A stretch of 64,000 nucleotides of DNA from JAUASW01 sp036880965 (GTDB lineage: Bacteria > Pseudomonadota > Gammaproteobacteria > Burkholderiales > Burkholderiaceae_C), in the NCBI RefSeq assembly GCF_036880965.1, contig NZ_JBAJMV010000001.1, forward strand, positions 930,001 through 994,000. Direction: 5' to 3'. Each line of letters begins with the position of its first letter. The stretch's first letter is position 1. Shown here piece after piece: positions 50,347 through 59,467 of the stretch. A program made the position numbers and the translations under genes. The notes beneath the pieces were generated by a model. It searched no databases, was not told where the DNA came from, and worked only from the letters and a program-made list of their open reading frames with translations.

Positions 50347-51456
50347 ATGAGCAACAAGCCGATCTATGTCACCCAGCCCTTCCTGCCACCGCTGGAAGAG
50401 TTCTTGCCGCTGCTCAAGCAGATCTGGGACAGCAAGACGCTGACCAACGGCGGGCCGTTCCACCAGAAGCTGGAATCGGCGTTGTGCGAGTACCTGGGGG
50501 TGCCGCACATCTCCCTGTTCACCAATGCAACGATCGCGCTGGTGTCGGCGCTGCAGGCGCTGCGCGTGACCGGCGAGGTGATCACGACGCCCTACACCTT
50601 TGTCGCCACCGCGCATTCGCTGATGTGGAACGGCATCAAGCCGGTGTTCGTCGACGTGGACCCGCACAGCCTGAACCTCGACCCGGCCAAGATCGAAGCG
50701 GCCATCACGCCGCAGACCACGGCCATCATGCCGATCCACTGCTACGGCCGCCCTTGCGACGTGGCCGAGATCCAGCGGATCGCCGATACCTACAACCTGC
50801 GCGTGATCTATGACGCCGCCCATGCCTTCGGTGTCAGTCAGCAAGGCAACAGCGTGCTCAACCATGGCGACCTGTCGGTGCTGAGCTTCCACGCGACCAA
50901 GGTGTTCAACACCTTCGAAGGCGGCGCGATCATCTGCCCGGACGCCAAGACGAAGAAGCGCATCGACAACCTGAAGAACTTCGGCTTTGTCGACGAGACC
51001 ACGGTCATCGCGCCCGGCATCAACGGCAAGATGAGCGAGTTCAACGCAGCGCTCGGCCTGCTGCAGCTCCAGCACGTCGACACGGCCATCGAGCGCCGCG
51101 GCGCACTGGACAGGCTCTACAGGGAAAAGCTGGCAGCAGTGCCCGGCATCCACTGCCTCGCGCATGACGAGCAGGCCACCGCCAACTACTCTTATTTCCC
51201 GATCCTGGTTCGGCCCGAGCACCGTTGCAGCCGTGACGCGCTGTACGACAAGCTCAAGACGCATGGCATCCATCCGCGGCGCTACTTCTATCCGCTGGTC
51301 TCGAGCTTCCCGATGTACCGCGGCCTGCCCTCGGCCCATCGCGACCTGCTGCCCGTTGCCACGACGGCGGCCGACCAGGTGCTGTGCCTGCCGATCTACC
51401 CGGACCTGGATCCGTCCGTCATCGATCGCATCGTCGCCATCATGCAGGCTGATTGA
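50347..51456 (+). CDS. DegT/DnrJ aminotransferase, VioA-like
   Basis: A 369-residue PLP-dependent sugar aminotransferase: start MSNKPIYVTQPFLPPLEEF, the PLP lysine in SFHATK near 182, FNTFEGGAIIC, and NGKMSEFNAALGLLQL. The N-terminal sequence and the HAFGVS segment match the VioA group, which makes dTDP-4-amino-4,6-dideoxyglucose, more than the WecE or ArnB groups. The donor sugar cannot be proven. It begins 16 nt after the HMW1C-like gene and is followed by a wbqC-type gene, a pairing seen in O-antigen loci. Confidence 0.85.
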   Translation: MSNKPIYVTQPFLPPLEEFLPLLKQIWDSKTLTNGGPFHQKLESALCEYLGVPHISLFTNATIALVSALQALRVTGEVITTPYTFVATAHSLMWNGIKPVFVDVDPHSLNLDPAKIEAAITPQTTAIMPIHCYGRPCDVAEIQRIADTYNLRVIYDAAHAFGVSQQGNSVLNHGDLSVLSFHATKVFNTFEGGAIICPDAKTKKRIDNLKNFGFVDETTVIAPGINGKMSEFNAALGLLQLQHVDTAIERRGALDRLYREKLAAVPGIHCLAHDEQATANYSYFPILVRPEHRCSRDALYDKLKTHGIHPRRYFYPLVSSFPMYRGLPSAHRDLLPVATTAADQVLCLPIYPDLDPSVIDRIVAIMQAD

Positions 51457-51520
51457 GTTGCCTCATGTGCACGCAGAGGCCGAAATGCCCGAAATGGCCG
51501 GAGAGGCCGAAGAGGCCGGC

Positions 51521-52219
51521 ATGAAACTGGCCATCATGCAGCCCTACTTCCTGCCTTACCTCGGGTATTGGCAGCTGATCGCGGCCGTCGATACCTTCGT
51601 GATCTACGACAACATCAAGTACACGAAGAAGGGCTGGATCAACCGCAACCGCATGCTGCGCGACGGCGAGGCCATGACCTTTTCGCTGCCACTGGCGGCA
51701 GGATCCGACAGCCTTCATGTCGTGGAACGCGAGCTGGCCGCCAGCATGGACCGTCGCAAGCTGCTCGCCCAGTTTCAAGGCGCCTATGCCAAGGCGCCGG
51801 GCTTCGAGGCAACGCTGCCCCTGCTGCAGCGAATCATCGAGCATCCGGAGCAGAACCTGTACCGCTATGTCCGCCATTCGGTTGACGAGGTCTGTGCGCA
51901 CCTGGGCATAGGCACGCGCATCATCACCTCGTCTGACGTGGCCATCGACCATGAACTGCGGGCGCAGGAGAAGGTGATTTCCATTTGCGAAACCCTGGGG
52001 GCGAGTCACTATGTCAACCCCATCGGCGGCACCGAGCTCTATGACGCGGCGGCCTTCGCCGAACATGGGCTGCGCCTGAGCTTCCTGCGTGCGACGCCGT
52101 TTGAATACCCCCAGCTGGGAAAGCCCTTCGTGCCCTGGCTGTCGATCATCGACCTGCTGATGTTCAACCCGCTCGAGACCGTGCAAGGCTGGTTGCAGAC
52201 GCAGCGCGAATTCATCTAA
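51521..52219 (+). CDS. WbqC family protein
   Basis: A 232-residue protein with the family start KLAIMQPYFLPYLGYWQLI, YDNIKYTKKGWINRNR near 29-44, the conserved GGTELY near 172 and a C-terminal region with IIDLLMFN. WbqC proteins lie beside DegT aminotransferases in O-antigen loci and are proposed to modify the amino sugar, perhaps by acylation; the chemistry is not established. Three in-frame ATG codons (51485, 51494, 51521) are possible; the last has the family start. A purine-rich GAG-GCC repetitive stretch precedes it. Confidence 0.8.
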   Translation: MKLAIMQPYFLPYLGYWQLIAAVDTFVIYDNIKYTKKGWINRNRMLRDGEAMTFSLPLAAGSDSLHVVERELAASMDRRKLLAQFQGAYAKAPGFEATLPLLQRIIEHPEQNLYRYVRHSVDEVCAHLGIGTRIITSSDVAIDHELRAQEKVISICETLGASHYVNPIGGTELYDAAAFAEHGLRLSFLRATPFEYPQLGKPFVPWLSIIDLLMFNPLETVQGWLQTQREFI

Positions 52220-52234
52220 AAGAAGAACACTCCC

Positions 52235-53194
52235 ATGTTGCACTGGAACAAGCTCGGCCGCCCCTTCGTGCCCCAGGAGGTCCCGGGCCGCGCCTGGCTC
52301 GCCGAGTTCGCGCAGGCGCCTGCCACGCTGATCCTCAAGGACCGCGTGCGTGTCTATTTCTCCTGCCGTCCGAAGCCCGACGAGCGCGGCCAGTACACCA
52401 GCTTCTCGGCCTATGTCGACCTGGACCGCAGCAATCTTCTGAAGGTGCTCGACTTCGCCGAGCGCCCCATCCTGGAGCTGGGCGGCACCGGCTGCTTCGA
52501 CGAGTTCGGCACCTACCCGGTTTCGGTGCTCGCTGACGGCGACCGCCATGTGGCGTTCTACGCCGGCTGGACGCGCTGCGAATCCGTGCCCTTCAACGTT
52601 GCCATCGGCCGTGCCGTCAGCACGGATGGCGGCAAGTATTTCGAGAAGACCGGCCCGGGCCCCGTGCTGGCCTACACGCCGGACGAACCCTTCGTGCTGA
52701 GCGGCCCCAAGATCCGCCGCTTCAACGAACGCTGGGTGCTGTTCTATATCGCCGGCCGCAAATGGAAGATGGTCAACGGTCGCGCCGAGCCGGTCTACAA
52801 GATCCGCATGGCCAGCTCGGACGACGGGCTGAACTGGCAGCGCGAGAACCGCGACCTGATCGAGAGCCGCATCGAGGAGGACGAAGCCCAGGCCAGCCCA
52901 GACGTGATCTACGCAGGCGGCAAGTACCACATGTTCTTCTGCTACCGCTACAGCGCGGACTTCCGCGGCAAGGCCGGTGGCTATCGCATCGGCTACGCCC
53001 ACAGCGAAGACCTCCTGCACTGGACGCGCGACGACAGCCACGCCGGCATCGATGTCTCCGCCGAGGGCTGGGACAGCGAGATGGTGGCCTACCCCCATGT
53101 GTTCGAGCTGGATGGCAAGACCTATATGGCCTACCTCGGCAACGGCGTCGGTCGCCACGGCTTCGGCCTGGCCGAGCTGGTCGGCCAGCTCTGA
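52235..53194 (+). CDS. Five-bladed beta-propeller glycosidase-like protein, copy A
   Basis: A 319-residue protein with repeated strand motifs typical of the GH43/GH32/GH130-like five-bladed propeller superfamily: RVYFSCR, VSVLADGDRHVAFYAGW, WVLFYIAG, YHMFFCYRYS and GYRIGYAHSEDLLHW. It has no signal peptide, so it acts in the cytoplasm. It is paralogous to the next gene (roughly 35-40% identical by eye over the length). A glycan phosphorylase, transglycosidase or sugar-binding role is possible. Conserved acidic residues are present, but the catalytic set cannot be fixed from sequence. Confidence 0.75.
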   Translation: MLHWNKLGRPFVPQEVPGRAWLAEFAQAPATLILKDRVRVYFSCRPKPDERGQYTSFSAYVDLDRSNLLKVLDFAERPILELGGTGCFDEFGTYPVSVLADGDRHVAFYAGWTRCESVPFNVAIGRAVSTDGGKYFEKTGPGPVLAYTPDEPFVLSGPKIRRFNERWVLFYIAGRKWKMVNGRAEPVYKIRMASSDDGLNWQRENRDLIESRIEEDEAQASPDVIYAGGKYHMFFCYRYSADFRGKAGGYRIGYAHSEDLLHWTRDDSHAGIDVSAEGWDSEMVAYPHVFELDGKTYMAYLGNGVGRHGFGLAELVGQL

Positions 53195-53221
53195 GCACCG
53201 CAGATTGAAAGAGACCAGACC

Positions 53222-54184
53222 ATGAAGTGGCGCAAGCTCGGCCAGATCTTCAACCCCCGGGACCATCAGCTGATCAGCAACTGCCAGGAGTTCGCGCAGT
53301 CGCCCCAGGTGCTGGTGCTCGACGACGCGGTGCGTGTCTATTTCTCGACGCGTGAGCGCGACGCCAGCACCGGCAAGTTCCTCAGCCATATGGCCTATGC
53401 CGAGTTCAGCAAGGACTTCTCGCGGGTGCTGCGGGTCAACAGCGAGCCGGTGATTCCGCTCGGTGAGCTGGGCGCATTCGATGAACACGGCATCTTCCCC
53501 ATGCAGGTGCTGCCGGTGGGCGACGAGGTCTGGGGCTACACCTGCGGCTGGAGCCGGCGCGTGTCGGTGTCAGTCGAGACGGCGATTGGCCTGGCCATCT
53601 CGCGCGACGGCGGCAAGACCTTCCAGCGCACCGGGCCCGGCCCCGTGCTGGGGCCCTCGCCGCAAGAACCTTTCCTGGTCGGCGACGGCTTCGTCCAGCA
53701 GGTCGATGGCCGGTTCCACATGTGGTACATCTTCGGCACCCACTGGACTCAATATGCCGCCGGCGAAGCGCCCGACCGGGTCTACAAGATCGGCCATGCG
53801 ATCTCGGCGGATGGCGTCAACTGGGTCAAGAATGAAGAAGGCCGCCGCATCATCAGCGACCGGCTCGGCGAGGATGAATGCCAGGCCCTGCCCACGCTGA
53901 TCAAGATCGGCGCGCGTTGGCACATGTTCTTCTGCTACCGCCATGCCTACGGTTTCCGCACCGACCCGTCGCGTGGCTACCGCATCGGCCACGCCTGGTC
54001 AGACGACCTGCAGCACTGGACCCGCGACGATGAAGAACCGGGCCTGGCCATGGAGCCTGGCCAGTGGGACAGCGACATGATGTGCTACCCCCATGTCTGC
54101 CAGGTCGAGGGCCGCGTCTACCTGCTCTACAACGGCAATCAATTCGGTCGCCAGGGCTTCGGCCTGGCCGTGCTGGAGCCATGA
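53222..54184 (+). CDS. Five-bladed beta-propeller glycosidase-like protein, copy B
   Basis: A 320-residue paralogue of the preceding protein, with the same strand motifs: RVYFSTRERD, WGYTCGWSRR, HMWYIFGTHW, HMFFCYRHAYGF and GYRIGHAWSDDLQHW. It has no signal peptide. Differences cluster in the loop regions, so the copies probably bind different sugars or form a heteromer. The stop overlaps the GNAT gene by ATGA. Its place between WbqC and modifying enzymes suggests work on a cytoplasmic glycan intermediate. Confidence 0.75.
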   Translation: MKWRKLGQIFNPRDHQLISNCQEFAQSPQVLVLDDAVRVYFSTRERDASTGKFLSHMAYAEFSKDFSRVLRVNSEPVIPLGELGAFDEHGIFPMQVLPVGDEVWGYTCGWSRRVSVSVETAIGLAISRDGGKTFQRTGPGPVLGPSPQEPFLVGDGFVQQVDGRFHMWYIFGTHWTQYAAGEAPDRVYKIGHAISADGVNWVKNEEGRRIISDRLGEDECQALPTLIKIGARWHMFFCYRHAYGFRTDPSRGYRIGHAWSDDLQHWTRDDEEPGLAMEPGQWDSDMMCYPHVCQVEGRVYLLYNGNQFGRQGFGLAVLEP

Positions 54185-54627
54185 CGACCGAACTTCGGCA
54201 GGCGATCGACACCGCGGACGCCAGCGCGCTGCGCCAGCACCTGGAACGCACCGACACCGACTTCATGCCGGTGCTGAGCAGCCGCGTCGACCTGCCTGCC
54301 TACGCCACCAAGTTGGCCAGCCAGGCCCGGCGCGTCGAGCTGTGGCAGGGCGAGCGCCTGGTCGGCCTGGTGGCGATCTATTGCAACGCACCGGCTGGCG
54401 CCGATGCCTTCATCACCAGTGTCAGCCTGGAGCGCGCCTGGCGCGGCCAGGGCTGGGCCGACCGGCTGATCGAAGCCGCCTGCACGCTCGCACGCGCCGC
54501 CGGCCTGGCCCGCGTGCGGCTCGAGCTGCACTGCGACAATCACCCCGCGCGGCGCCTCTACGAGCGCCACGGTTTCATCCCCGCCGAGCCTGTGCAGCAG
54601 ATGCTGCCCATGCATCGCCCACTCTGA
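54181..54627 (+). CDS. GNAT family N-acetyltransferase
   Basis: A 148-residue acetyltransferase with the acetyl-CoA loop VSLERAWRGQGWADRLIEAA near 80-100 and a C-terminal HCDNHPARRLYERHGF typical of GNATs. In this context it may N-acylate an amino sugar made by the VioA-like aminotransferase. The ATG at 54181 overlaps the previous stop. The exact substrate is unknown. Confidence 0.82.
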   Translation: MTTELRQAIDTADASALRQHLERTDTDFMPVLSSRVDLPAYATKLASQARRVELWQGERLVGLVAIYCNAPAGADAFITSVSLERAWRGQGWADRLIEAACTLARAAGLARVRLELHCDNHPARRLYERHGFIPAEPVQQMLPMHRPL

Positions 54628-54641
54628 ACCTGCACGAGACC

Positions 54642-55388
54642 ATGGACAAGAAGACCCGCGACTACAACGCCGAGATCGTCGATTCCACCGGCCGCAAGTA
54701 CGCCTATGGCTTCGATTTCGACGTCATGCACGCGTACATGATCCAGTCCTTTCAGCCCTTCTTCCGGCCCGGCAGCATGCTGGAGCTGGGCAGCTTCAAG
54801 GGCGACTTCACGCGGCGGCTGCAGGAGCATTTTGACGACGTCAGCTGCGTCGAGGCGTCTGACCAGGCCATGGCCGAAGCGAAAGAGCGGCTCGGCGACA
54901 AGGTGCAGTTCCACAACGCGCTGTTCGAGCAGGTGCAGTTGCCGCGCCGCTACGACAACATCGTGATGACCCATGTGCTGGAGCACCTGGACGACCCCGT
55001 CAGCGTACTTTCCCGCGTGAACAAGGAATGGCTGGCGCCGGGTGGCCGCTTCTTCCTGGCCTGCCCGAACGCGAATGCGCCTTCACGCCAGATCGCGGTC
55101 AAGATGGGCCTGATCAGCCACAACAGTGCAGTCACGCCGGCCGAGGCCGAGCACGGCCACCGCTGCACCTATGCGCTGGACACGCTCGAGCGCGATGCCA
55201 AGGCGGCCGGCCTGAAGGTCGTGCACCGTTCGGGCATCTTCTTCAAGGCACTGGCCAACTTCCAGTGGGATCGACTGCTGCAGACCGACATCATCTCGCC
55301 CGCCTATCTGGACGGCTGCTATGCATTGGGCCAGCAGTACCCGGACCTGTGCTCCACGATCTACCTGGTCTGCGAAGCCGGGCATTGA
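54642..55388 (+). CDS. Class I SAM-dependent methyltransferase
   Basis: A 248-residue methyltransferase: SAM-binding motif I MLELGSFKGDFTRRL near 45-60, motif II VSCVEASDQAM near 67, and VMTHVLEHLDDPVSVL near 105, which is the typical post-motif segment. It is similar to sugar or polyprenol O-methyltransferases in polysaccharide loci; no specific substrate is visible. The reading frame is open upstream, but the ATG at 54642 begins the homologous region, 14 nt after the GNAT stop. Confidence 0.82.
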   Translation: MDKKTRDYNAEIVDSTGRKYAYGFDFDVMHAYMIQSFQPFFRPGSMLELGSFKGDFTRRLQEHFDDVSCVEASDQAMAEAKERLGDKVQFHNALFEQVQLPRRYDNIVMTHVLEHLDDPVSVLSRVNKEWLAPGGRFFLACPNANAPSRQIAVKMGLISHNSAVTPAEAEHGHRCTYALDTLERDAKAAGLKVVHRSGIFFKALANFQWDRLLQTDIISPAYLDGCYALGQQYPDLCSTIYLVCEAGH

Positions 55389-55400
55389 AGTCACGCGGCC

Positions 55401-56762
55401 GTGCATTTCCTCATCATCGGCGGCGGCTTCGTCGGCACGGCGCTGGCCTGTGAGCTGCTGAAACAGGCACCGGCCGGCAGCAGCATCACGCTGGCCAACA
55501 GTGGGGGGCCGCTGGGCAAGGGGCTCGCCTATGGCACGCAGTCGCCCTTGCACCTACTGAATGTGCCGGCCGCCCGCATGTCCTGGACCGACGAGCAGCC
55601 GGACGACTTCGTCAATTGGCTTGCTGGCCAGGGCAACACCTGCGACGGTGCCGCTTTCGTTCCGCGCCAGCGCTATGGCGACTATCTTGCCGTACGCCTG
55701 CGCGAGCACATTGCTGCGCGGCCCGACGTCCACTGGCAGCAGCTGCAAAACCGGATCGATTCGCTGACGCCCGAAGCCGGCCGCTGGATCGCCCAATGCG
55801 CCCACGGGCCTGCATTGACCGCCGATCGCGTCCTGCTGGCCCTGGGCAACTTCGCCCCCGCCTGCCCTCATCCGTCGCTGCAGGCCCTGCCGGCAGATCG
55901 CTACGTCGGCGACCCCTGGCAGCCGGACGCCCTTTCAGGTTTGCCTGCCGATGCACCGGTGGCCCTGATCGGGACCGGCCTGACCATGCTGGACCTGCTG
56001 ATCTCGCTGCAGGCGATGGGGCACCACGGGCCGGTGCTGGCGATTTCGCGGCGCGGCCTGCTGCCCAAGCCGCATCGGGAAAACGAGCTGCCACCGCCGC
56101 AATGGCAAGCGCCCGCTGGCTGGCTGGCGGCAGGCTCCCTGCGCAGCCAGCTGCGCGAAGTACGCCAGGCCATTGGTCGTGCACAGGCAAATGGCCAGGA
56201 CTGGCGCGATGTCTGGGTCGCCTTGCGGCCCCGCACAACGGCCTTGTGGCACCGACTCGACGAGCGGGCCCGAGCCCAGTTCTTGCGCCATCTGCTGCCC
56301 TTCTGGGACGTGCACCGGCATCGCGCGGCACCCCAGGCACTGGCGGTGCTTCGTGCTGCTCAGGCGCAAGGCCGGGTGCAGGCAGCGGCGGGCAGACTGC
56401 TGGGGGCCCGCGTGGATGCCGATGGCCTGGTGGCCTTGCAATGGCGCGCTCGCGGTGGTCAGGACACGCAAGAGTTCAAGGCCGCGCGGGTGTTCAACTG
56501 CACGGGTCCTTCGACACGGCTGGCCGAGGGCCGCCGCGGACTGTTCGGCCATTTGCTGCACGACGGTCGCCTGCGCCCTTGCCCCCTGGGGCTGGGGCTG
56601 GAAGTTGGTGCCGGCTATGCGCTTGCTGATGCCGAAGGTCGAGAGCAGCCCGGGCTCTTCTATGTCGGGCCGATGCTGCGTTCGCAGCACTGGGAGGCCA
56701 CGGCCGTCCCCGAGCTGCGTGCCCATGCCAAGGCGGCTGCGCGGGCTGCACTCGGCTGCTGA
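55401..56762 (+). CDS. FAD/NAD(P)-binding oxidoreductase
   Basis: A 453-residue protein with an N-terminal Rossmann FAD motif HFLIIGGGFVGTALACEL, LAYGTQSPLHLLNVPAARMSW near 45, a second dinucleotide motif VALIGTGLTMLDLLISL near 190 and a late FNCTGPSTRLAEG. This matches the FAD-NAD(P)-binding family (PF13454 type) rather than a known named enzyme. It would oxidise or hydroxylate a substrate. Start is GTG at 55401. It lies between two methyltransferases in the plus operon. Confidence 0.75.
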   Translation: MHFLIIGGGFVGTALACELLKQAPAGSSITLANSGGPLGKGLAYGTQSPLHLLNVPAARMSWTDEQPDDFVNWLAGQGNTCDGAAFVPRQRYGDYLAVRLREHIAARPDVHWQQLQNRIDSLTPEAGRWIAQCAHGPALTADRVLLALGNFAPACPHPSLQALPADRYVGDPWQPDALSGLPADAPVALIGTGLTMLDLLISLQAMGHHGPVLAISRRGLLPKPHRENELPPPQWQAPAGWLAAGSLRSQLREVRQAIGRAQANGQDWRDVWVALRPRTTALWHRLDERARAQFLRHLLPFWDVHRHRAAPQALAVLRAAQAQGRVQAAAGRLLGARVDADGLVALQWRARGGQDTQEFKAARVFNCTGPSTRLAEGRRGLFGHLLHDGRLRPCPLGLGLEVGAGYALADAEGREQPGLFYVGPMLRSQHWEATAVPELRAHAKAAARAALGC

Positions 56763-56813
56763 ACCCATAGTCCCGGCACAATCCGGCTTCAATCTTTCAC
56801 CTCGGCTGCATCC

Positions 56814-57605
56814 ATGGCTCTCTCACATTCGCTCATCCAAATGCTCTTCGACCTGCGCCGTCAGGGCGCCATCGGCACGGGAGAACCCTTGTCCATGATC
56901 GAGCTGGGTGAGCAGAACTGGTTCGGCGACATCCCTGCCGAGGACGTCGGCTTCATCATCGACAACGCGAATTTGCCCGATGAGCGCCGCCAGCAACTGC
57001 ATGAAGAGCTGGCCGCGGTGCTTGAGCGCAAGGACCGCCAGAGAATGTGGGACCTGGCCAAGATCTTCTACAAGGTGGTGTTCAACTACTCGAGCTACAA
57101 GGCCATCGACCTGCACGGCACAACCGAAGCCCTGATGCTGGATCTCAACGAGCCGCTGAACCTGAACGAGCAGTTCGACCTGGTCACCAACATCGGCACC
57201 ACCGAGCATGTGTTCAATCAGTACCAGGCCTTCAAGTCGATCCACGAGCTGGTGCGGCCTGGCGGCAAGATGCTGCACTCCCTGCCCAACCAGGGTTGCT
57301 ACGACCACGGCTTCTTCAACTACCACCCGACCTTTTTCTACGACCTGTGTCTGGCCAACCGGTACGAGATCCTGTTGATGACCTACATCGACTGCAGCAC
57401 CACGCCGCACAAGATCGTGGCCCTTGGCAACCAGGCCGACTATGTGCGCCTGGCCATCGACAAGAAGTTGAGCGGCTACTCCGGCCTGATGTGCATATTG
57501 CGAGCTCCTGCAGAGCCCGCGCCGTTCAAGATCCCGCAGCAGGGCTTCTATGACAACCGGCTGCCACCGGAGCTGCAGCAAGCCTGGAAAGACCTGCCGC
57601 GCTGA
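56814..57605 (+). CDS. Probable SAM-dependent methyltransferase
   Basis: A 263-residue protein with IELGEQNWFGDIP near 29 as motif I-like sequence, LVTNIGTTEHVFNQYQAFKSIHELVRPGGKMLH near 123-155, typical of the post-I region of class I methyltransferases, and a conserved HSLPNQG. The GxGxG loop is not standard, so the assignment is less firm than for the gene at 54642. It is the last plus-strand gene, converging with cysC across an 18-nt gap. Confidence 0.65.
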   Translation: MALSHSLIQMLFDLRRQGAIGTGEPLSMIELGEQNWFGDIPAEDVGFIIDNANLPDERRQQLHEELAAVLERKDRQRMWDLAKIFYKVVFNYSSYKAIDLHGTTEALMLDLNEPLNLNEQFDLVTNIGTTEHVFNQYQAFKSIHELVRPGGKMLHSLPNQGCYDHGFFNYHPTFFYDLCLANRYEILLMTYIDCSTTPHKIVALGNQADYVRLAIDKKLSGYSGLMCILRAPAEPAPFKIPQQGFYDNRLPPELQQAWKDLPR

Positions 57606-57623
57606 ACGGCCAAGCAGCCGGCA

Positions 57624-58163
57624 CTAGGCGAGCAACTTCGCCCGCCGTGCCTGCAGGCAAAGGCAGAGTTCTGCCAGGCTCTGCGCCACCGGCTGCTGTG
57701 CTGTCTCGAGCCGCAACGCAGGGTCAAGCGGCTCTTCATAGACCGAGTCGATCCCGGTGAACTGCGGCACCAGCCCGGCGCGCGCGCGCTTGTAAAGGCC
57801 TTTGGGGTCGCGGGCTTCGCAGGCCGACAGCGACGCGGCGACATGCACCTCGACAAAGCGCTCCGAGCCGACGATCTCGCGCGCCATGGAACGGTCGGCA
57901 CGCGTGGGCGAAATCAGCGCGCAGATCACCGTTGTTCCGGCGCGATTCATCAAGCGCGCCACCTCGGCAACGCGGCGAATGTTCTCGCGGCGGTCCGCGT
58001 CCGAGAAGCCGAGATCCCGGCAGAGCCCGGTGCGCAGGACATCACCATCCAGAACGGTGTGCGCAATGCCCTGCTCCCGAAGCCAGGCTGCGGTCGCCTC
58101 GGCCAGGGTCGACTTGCCAGAGCCTGAAAGCCCCGTCAGCCATACGGTCAGCGCCGCTGTCAT
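57624..58163 (-). CDS. cysC: Adenylylsulfate kinase
   Basis: CysC phosphorylates APS to PAPS. The 179-residue protein has the P-loop GLSGSGKST at 11-19, LDGDVLRTGLCRDLGFS near 38, ENIRRVAEVARLM near 60 and CEARDPKGLYKRAR near 113, all family hallmarks. It overlaps cysN by ATGA. PAPS is needed both for assimilation and for sulfotransferases; being downstream of cysD-cysN in a glycan locus favours the latter as a main purpose, though this is inferred. Confidence 0.93.
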   Translation of the reverse strand: MTAALTVWLTGLSGSGKSTLAEATAAWLREQGIAHTVLDGDVLRTGLCRDLGFSDADRRENIRRVAEVARLMNRAGTTVICALISPTRADRSMAREIVGSERFVEVHVAASLSACEARDPKGLYKRARAGLVPQFTGIDSVYEEPLDPALRLETAQQPVAQSLAELCLCLQARRAKLLA

Positions 58164-59467
58164 GCCTGGCCTCGCACCAGCAAAGCACCCGAGGTGCGGT
58201 TGGACGCGGGATCAACAACGATCAGTGCGCCACCCACGCGGTTCTCCGTGTACGGCTCCACCGGCAGTGGCTGCTGCGTCTCGATCTTCACGTGGCCGAT
58301 CTCGTTGACCGCCAGCTCATGCGCTTGAGCTTCGGCCAGCGTGTGGATGTCCAGCTTGTGCTCGATGGCCGTGATGCGCGCCTGCACCCAGCGGTTGCCG
58401 TGGCGCACCCAGTACTTGCGACCGACTTGTGCCGGCTCGGTGTCCAGCCAGGCCAGCGTCGCTTCAAACGCCTGCTTGGGTTCGGCGCTGCCCGGCGTGA
58501 CGATCCAGTCGCCACGGCTCACGTCCAGCTGGCGGTCCAGCAGAAGACCGGCGGACTCGCCCGCCACGCTGTGTGCGACGGTTTCGCCCGCCTTGCGCAC
58601 TTCAGCCACGATGGCCTTCTGGCCGCTGGGCAGCACCTGGATCTCGTCGCCCGCCTTGACCTGGCCATGGGCAATGCGGCCCCACAGGGTTCTGGGCTGA
58701 TGGCCCGTGCCATCGCCATTGGTCGCCACGTACTGCACCGGAATGGCCAGTCGGCCTTCAACCTTCTCCTGCACGGTCGGCAGGGATTCAAGGACTTGCA
58801 AGAGCGACGGGCCCTGGTACCAGCTCGCATCCAGCGGCTGGGTGACGTTGTCGCCCCGCAGCGCGCTGACCGGGACGATGGCCTTGACCTCGATGCCCGC
58901 TTCCTGGGCGAACTTGCGCAGCGCCGTGCTCACCTTGGCATAGCCCTCGGCCGGGTGCTCCAGCGCGTCGATCTTGTTGATCGCAAACACGATGCTCGGC
59001 ACCCGCAGCAGGTGCGCCAGCAGGCTGTGGCGGCGGGTCTGCGGCAGGAGCGTGATCTCGGCTTCATCGAGCTTCAACTTGGTGATGTCCACCAGCACGA
59101 CCGCTGCATCGCTTCCTGCAGCCGCAGTCACCATGTTGCGCGTGTACTGCTCATGGCCCGGAGCGTCGGCAATGATGAACTTGCGGGTCTTGGTGGCGAA
59201 GTAGCGGTAAGCCACATCGATGGTGATGCCTTGCTCGCGCTCGGCCTCCAGGCCGTCGGTCAGCAATGAGAGATCAATCGGCGCACCGGCGGCGCGCTTC
59301 TCCAGCGTGTCCAGCTGATCAGCCAGGATGGCCCGGCTGTCGAACAGCAGCCGGCCGATCAAGGTGCTCTTGCCATCGTCCACGCTGCCTGCCGTGAGGA
59401 AGCGCAAAGCCCGGTGCTGGGTGTCCACGTCTTGCTCGTGGATCAGATTGTTCAAGACGGCGCTCAT
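58160..59467 (-). CDS. cysN: Sulfate adenylyltransferase subunit 1 (GTPase)
   Basis: CysN is the GTPase subunit that drives ATP sulfurylase. The 435-residue EF-Tu-like protein has GSVDDGKST at 27-35, DAPGHEQYTRNM near 100, NKIDALEHP near 160 and the C-terminal beta-barrel domains. It has no C-terminal CysC fusion; the kinase is a separate gene. The start overlaps the cysD stop (TGATG). Confidence 0.95.
   Translation of the reverse strand: MSAVLNNLIHEQDVDTQHRALRFLTAGSVDDGKSTLIGRLLFDSRAILADQLDTLEKRAAGAPIDLSLLTDGLEAEREQGITIDVAYRYFATKTRKFIIADAPGHEQYTRNMVTAAAGSDAAVVLVDITKLKLDEAEITLLPQTRRHSLLAHLLRVPSIVFAINKIDALEHPAEGYAKVSTALRKFAQEAGIEVKAIVPVSALRGDNVTQPLDASWYQGPSLLQVLESLPTVQEKVEGRLAIPVQYVATNGDGTGHQPRTLWGRIAHGQVKAGDEIQVLPSGQKAIVAEVRKAGETVAHSVAGESAGLLLDRQLDVSRGDWIVTPGSAEPKQAFEATLAWLDTEPAQVGRKYWVRHGNRWVQARITAIEHKLDIHTLAEAQAHELAVNEIGHVKIETQQPLPVEPYTENRVGGALIVVDPASNRTSGALLVRGQA

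Noticed and set aside
51464..51521. GAG-GCC-like repetitive stretch upstream of wbqC, considered as a repeat element
   Set aside because: It is too short and imperfect, and is better explained as leader sequence or an extended N-terminus of the WbqC protein.
51440..53488. 682-codon minus-strand frame opposite wbqC and the propeller genes
   Set aside because: It is a shadow of several plus-strand genes with recognisable families and contains no motif.
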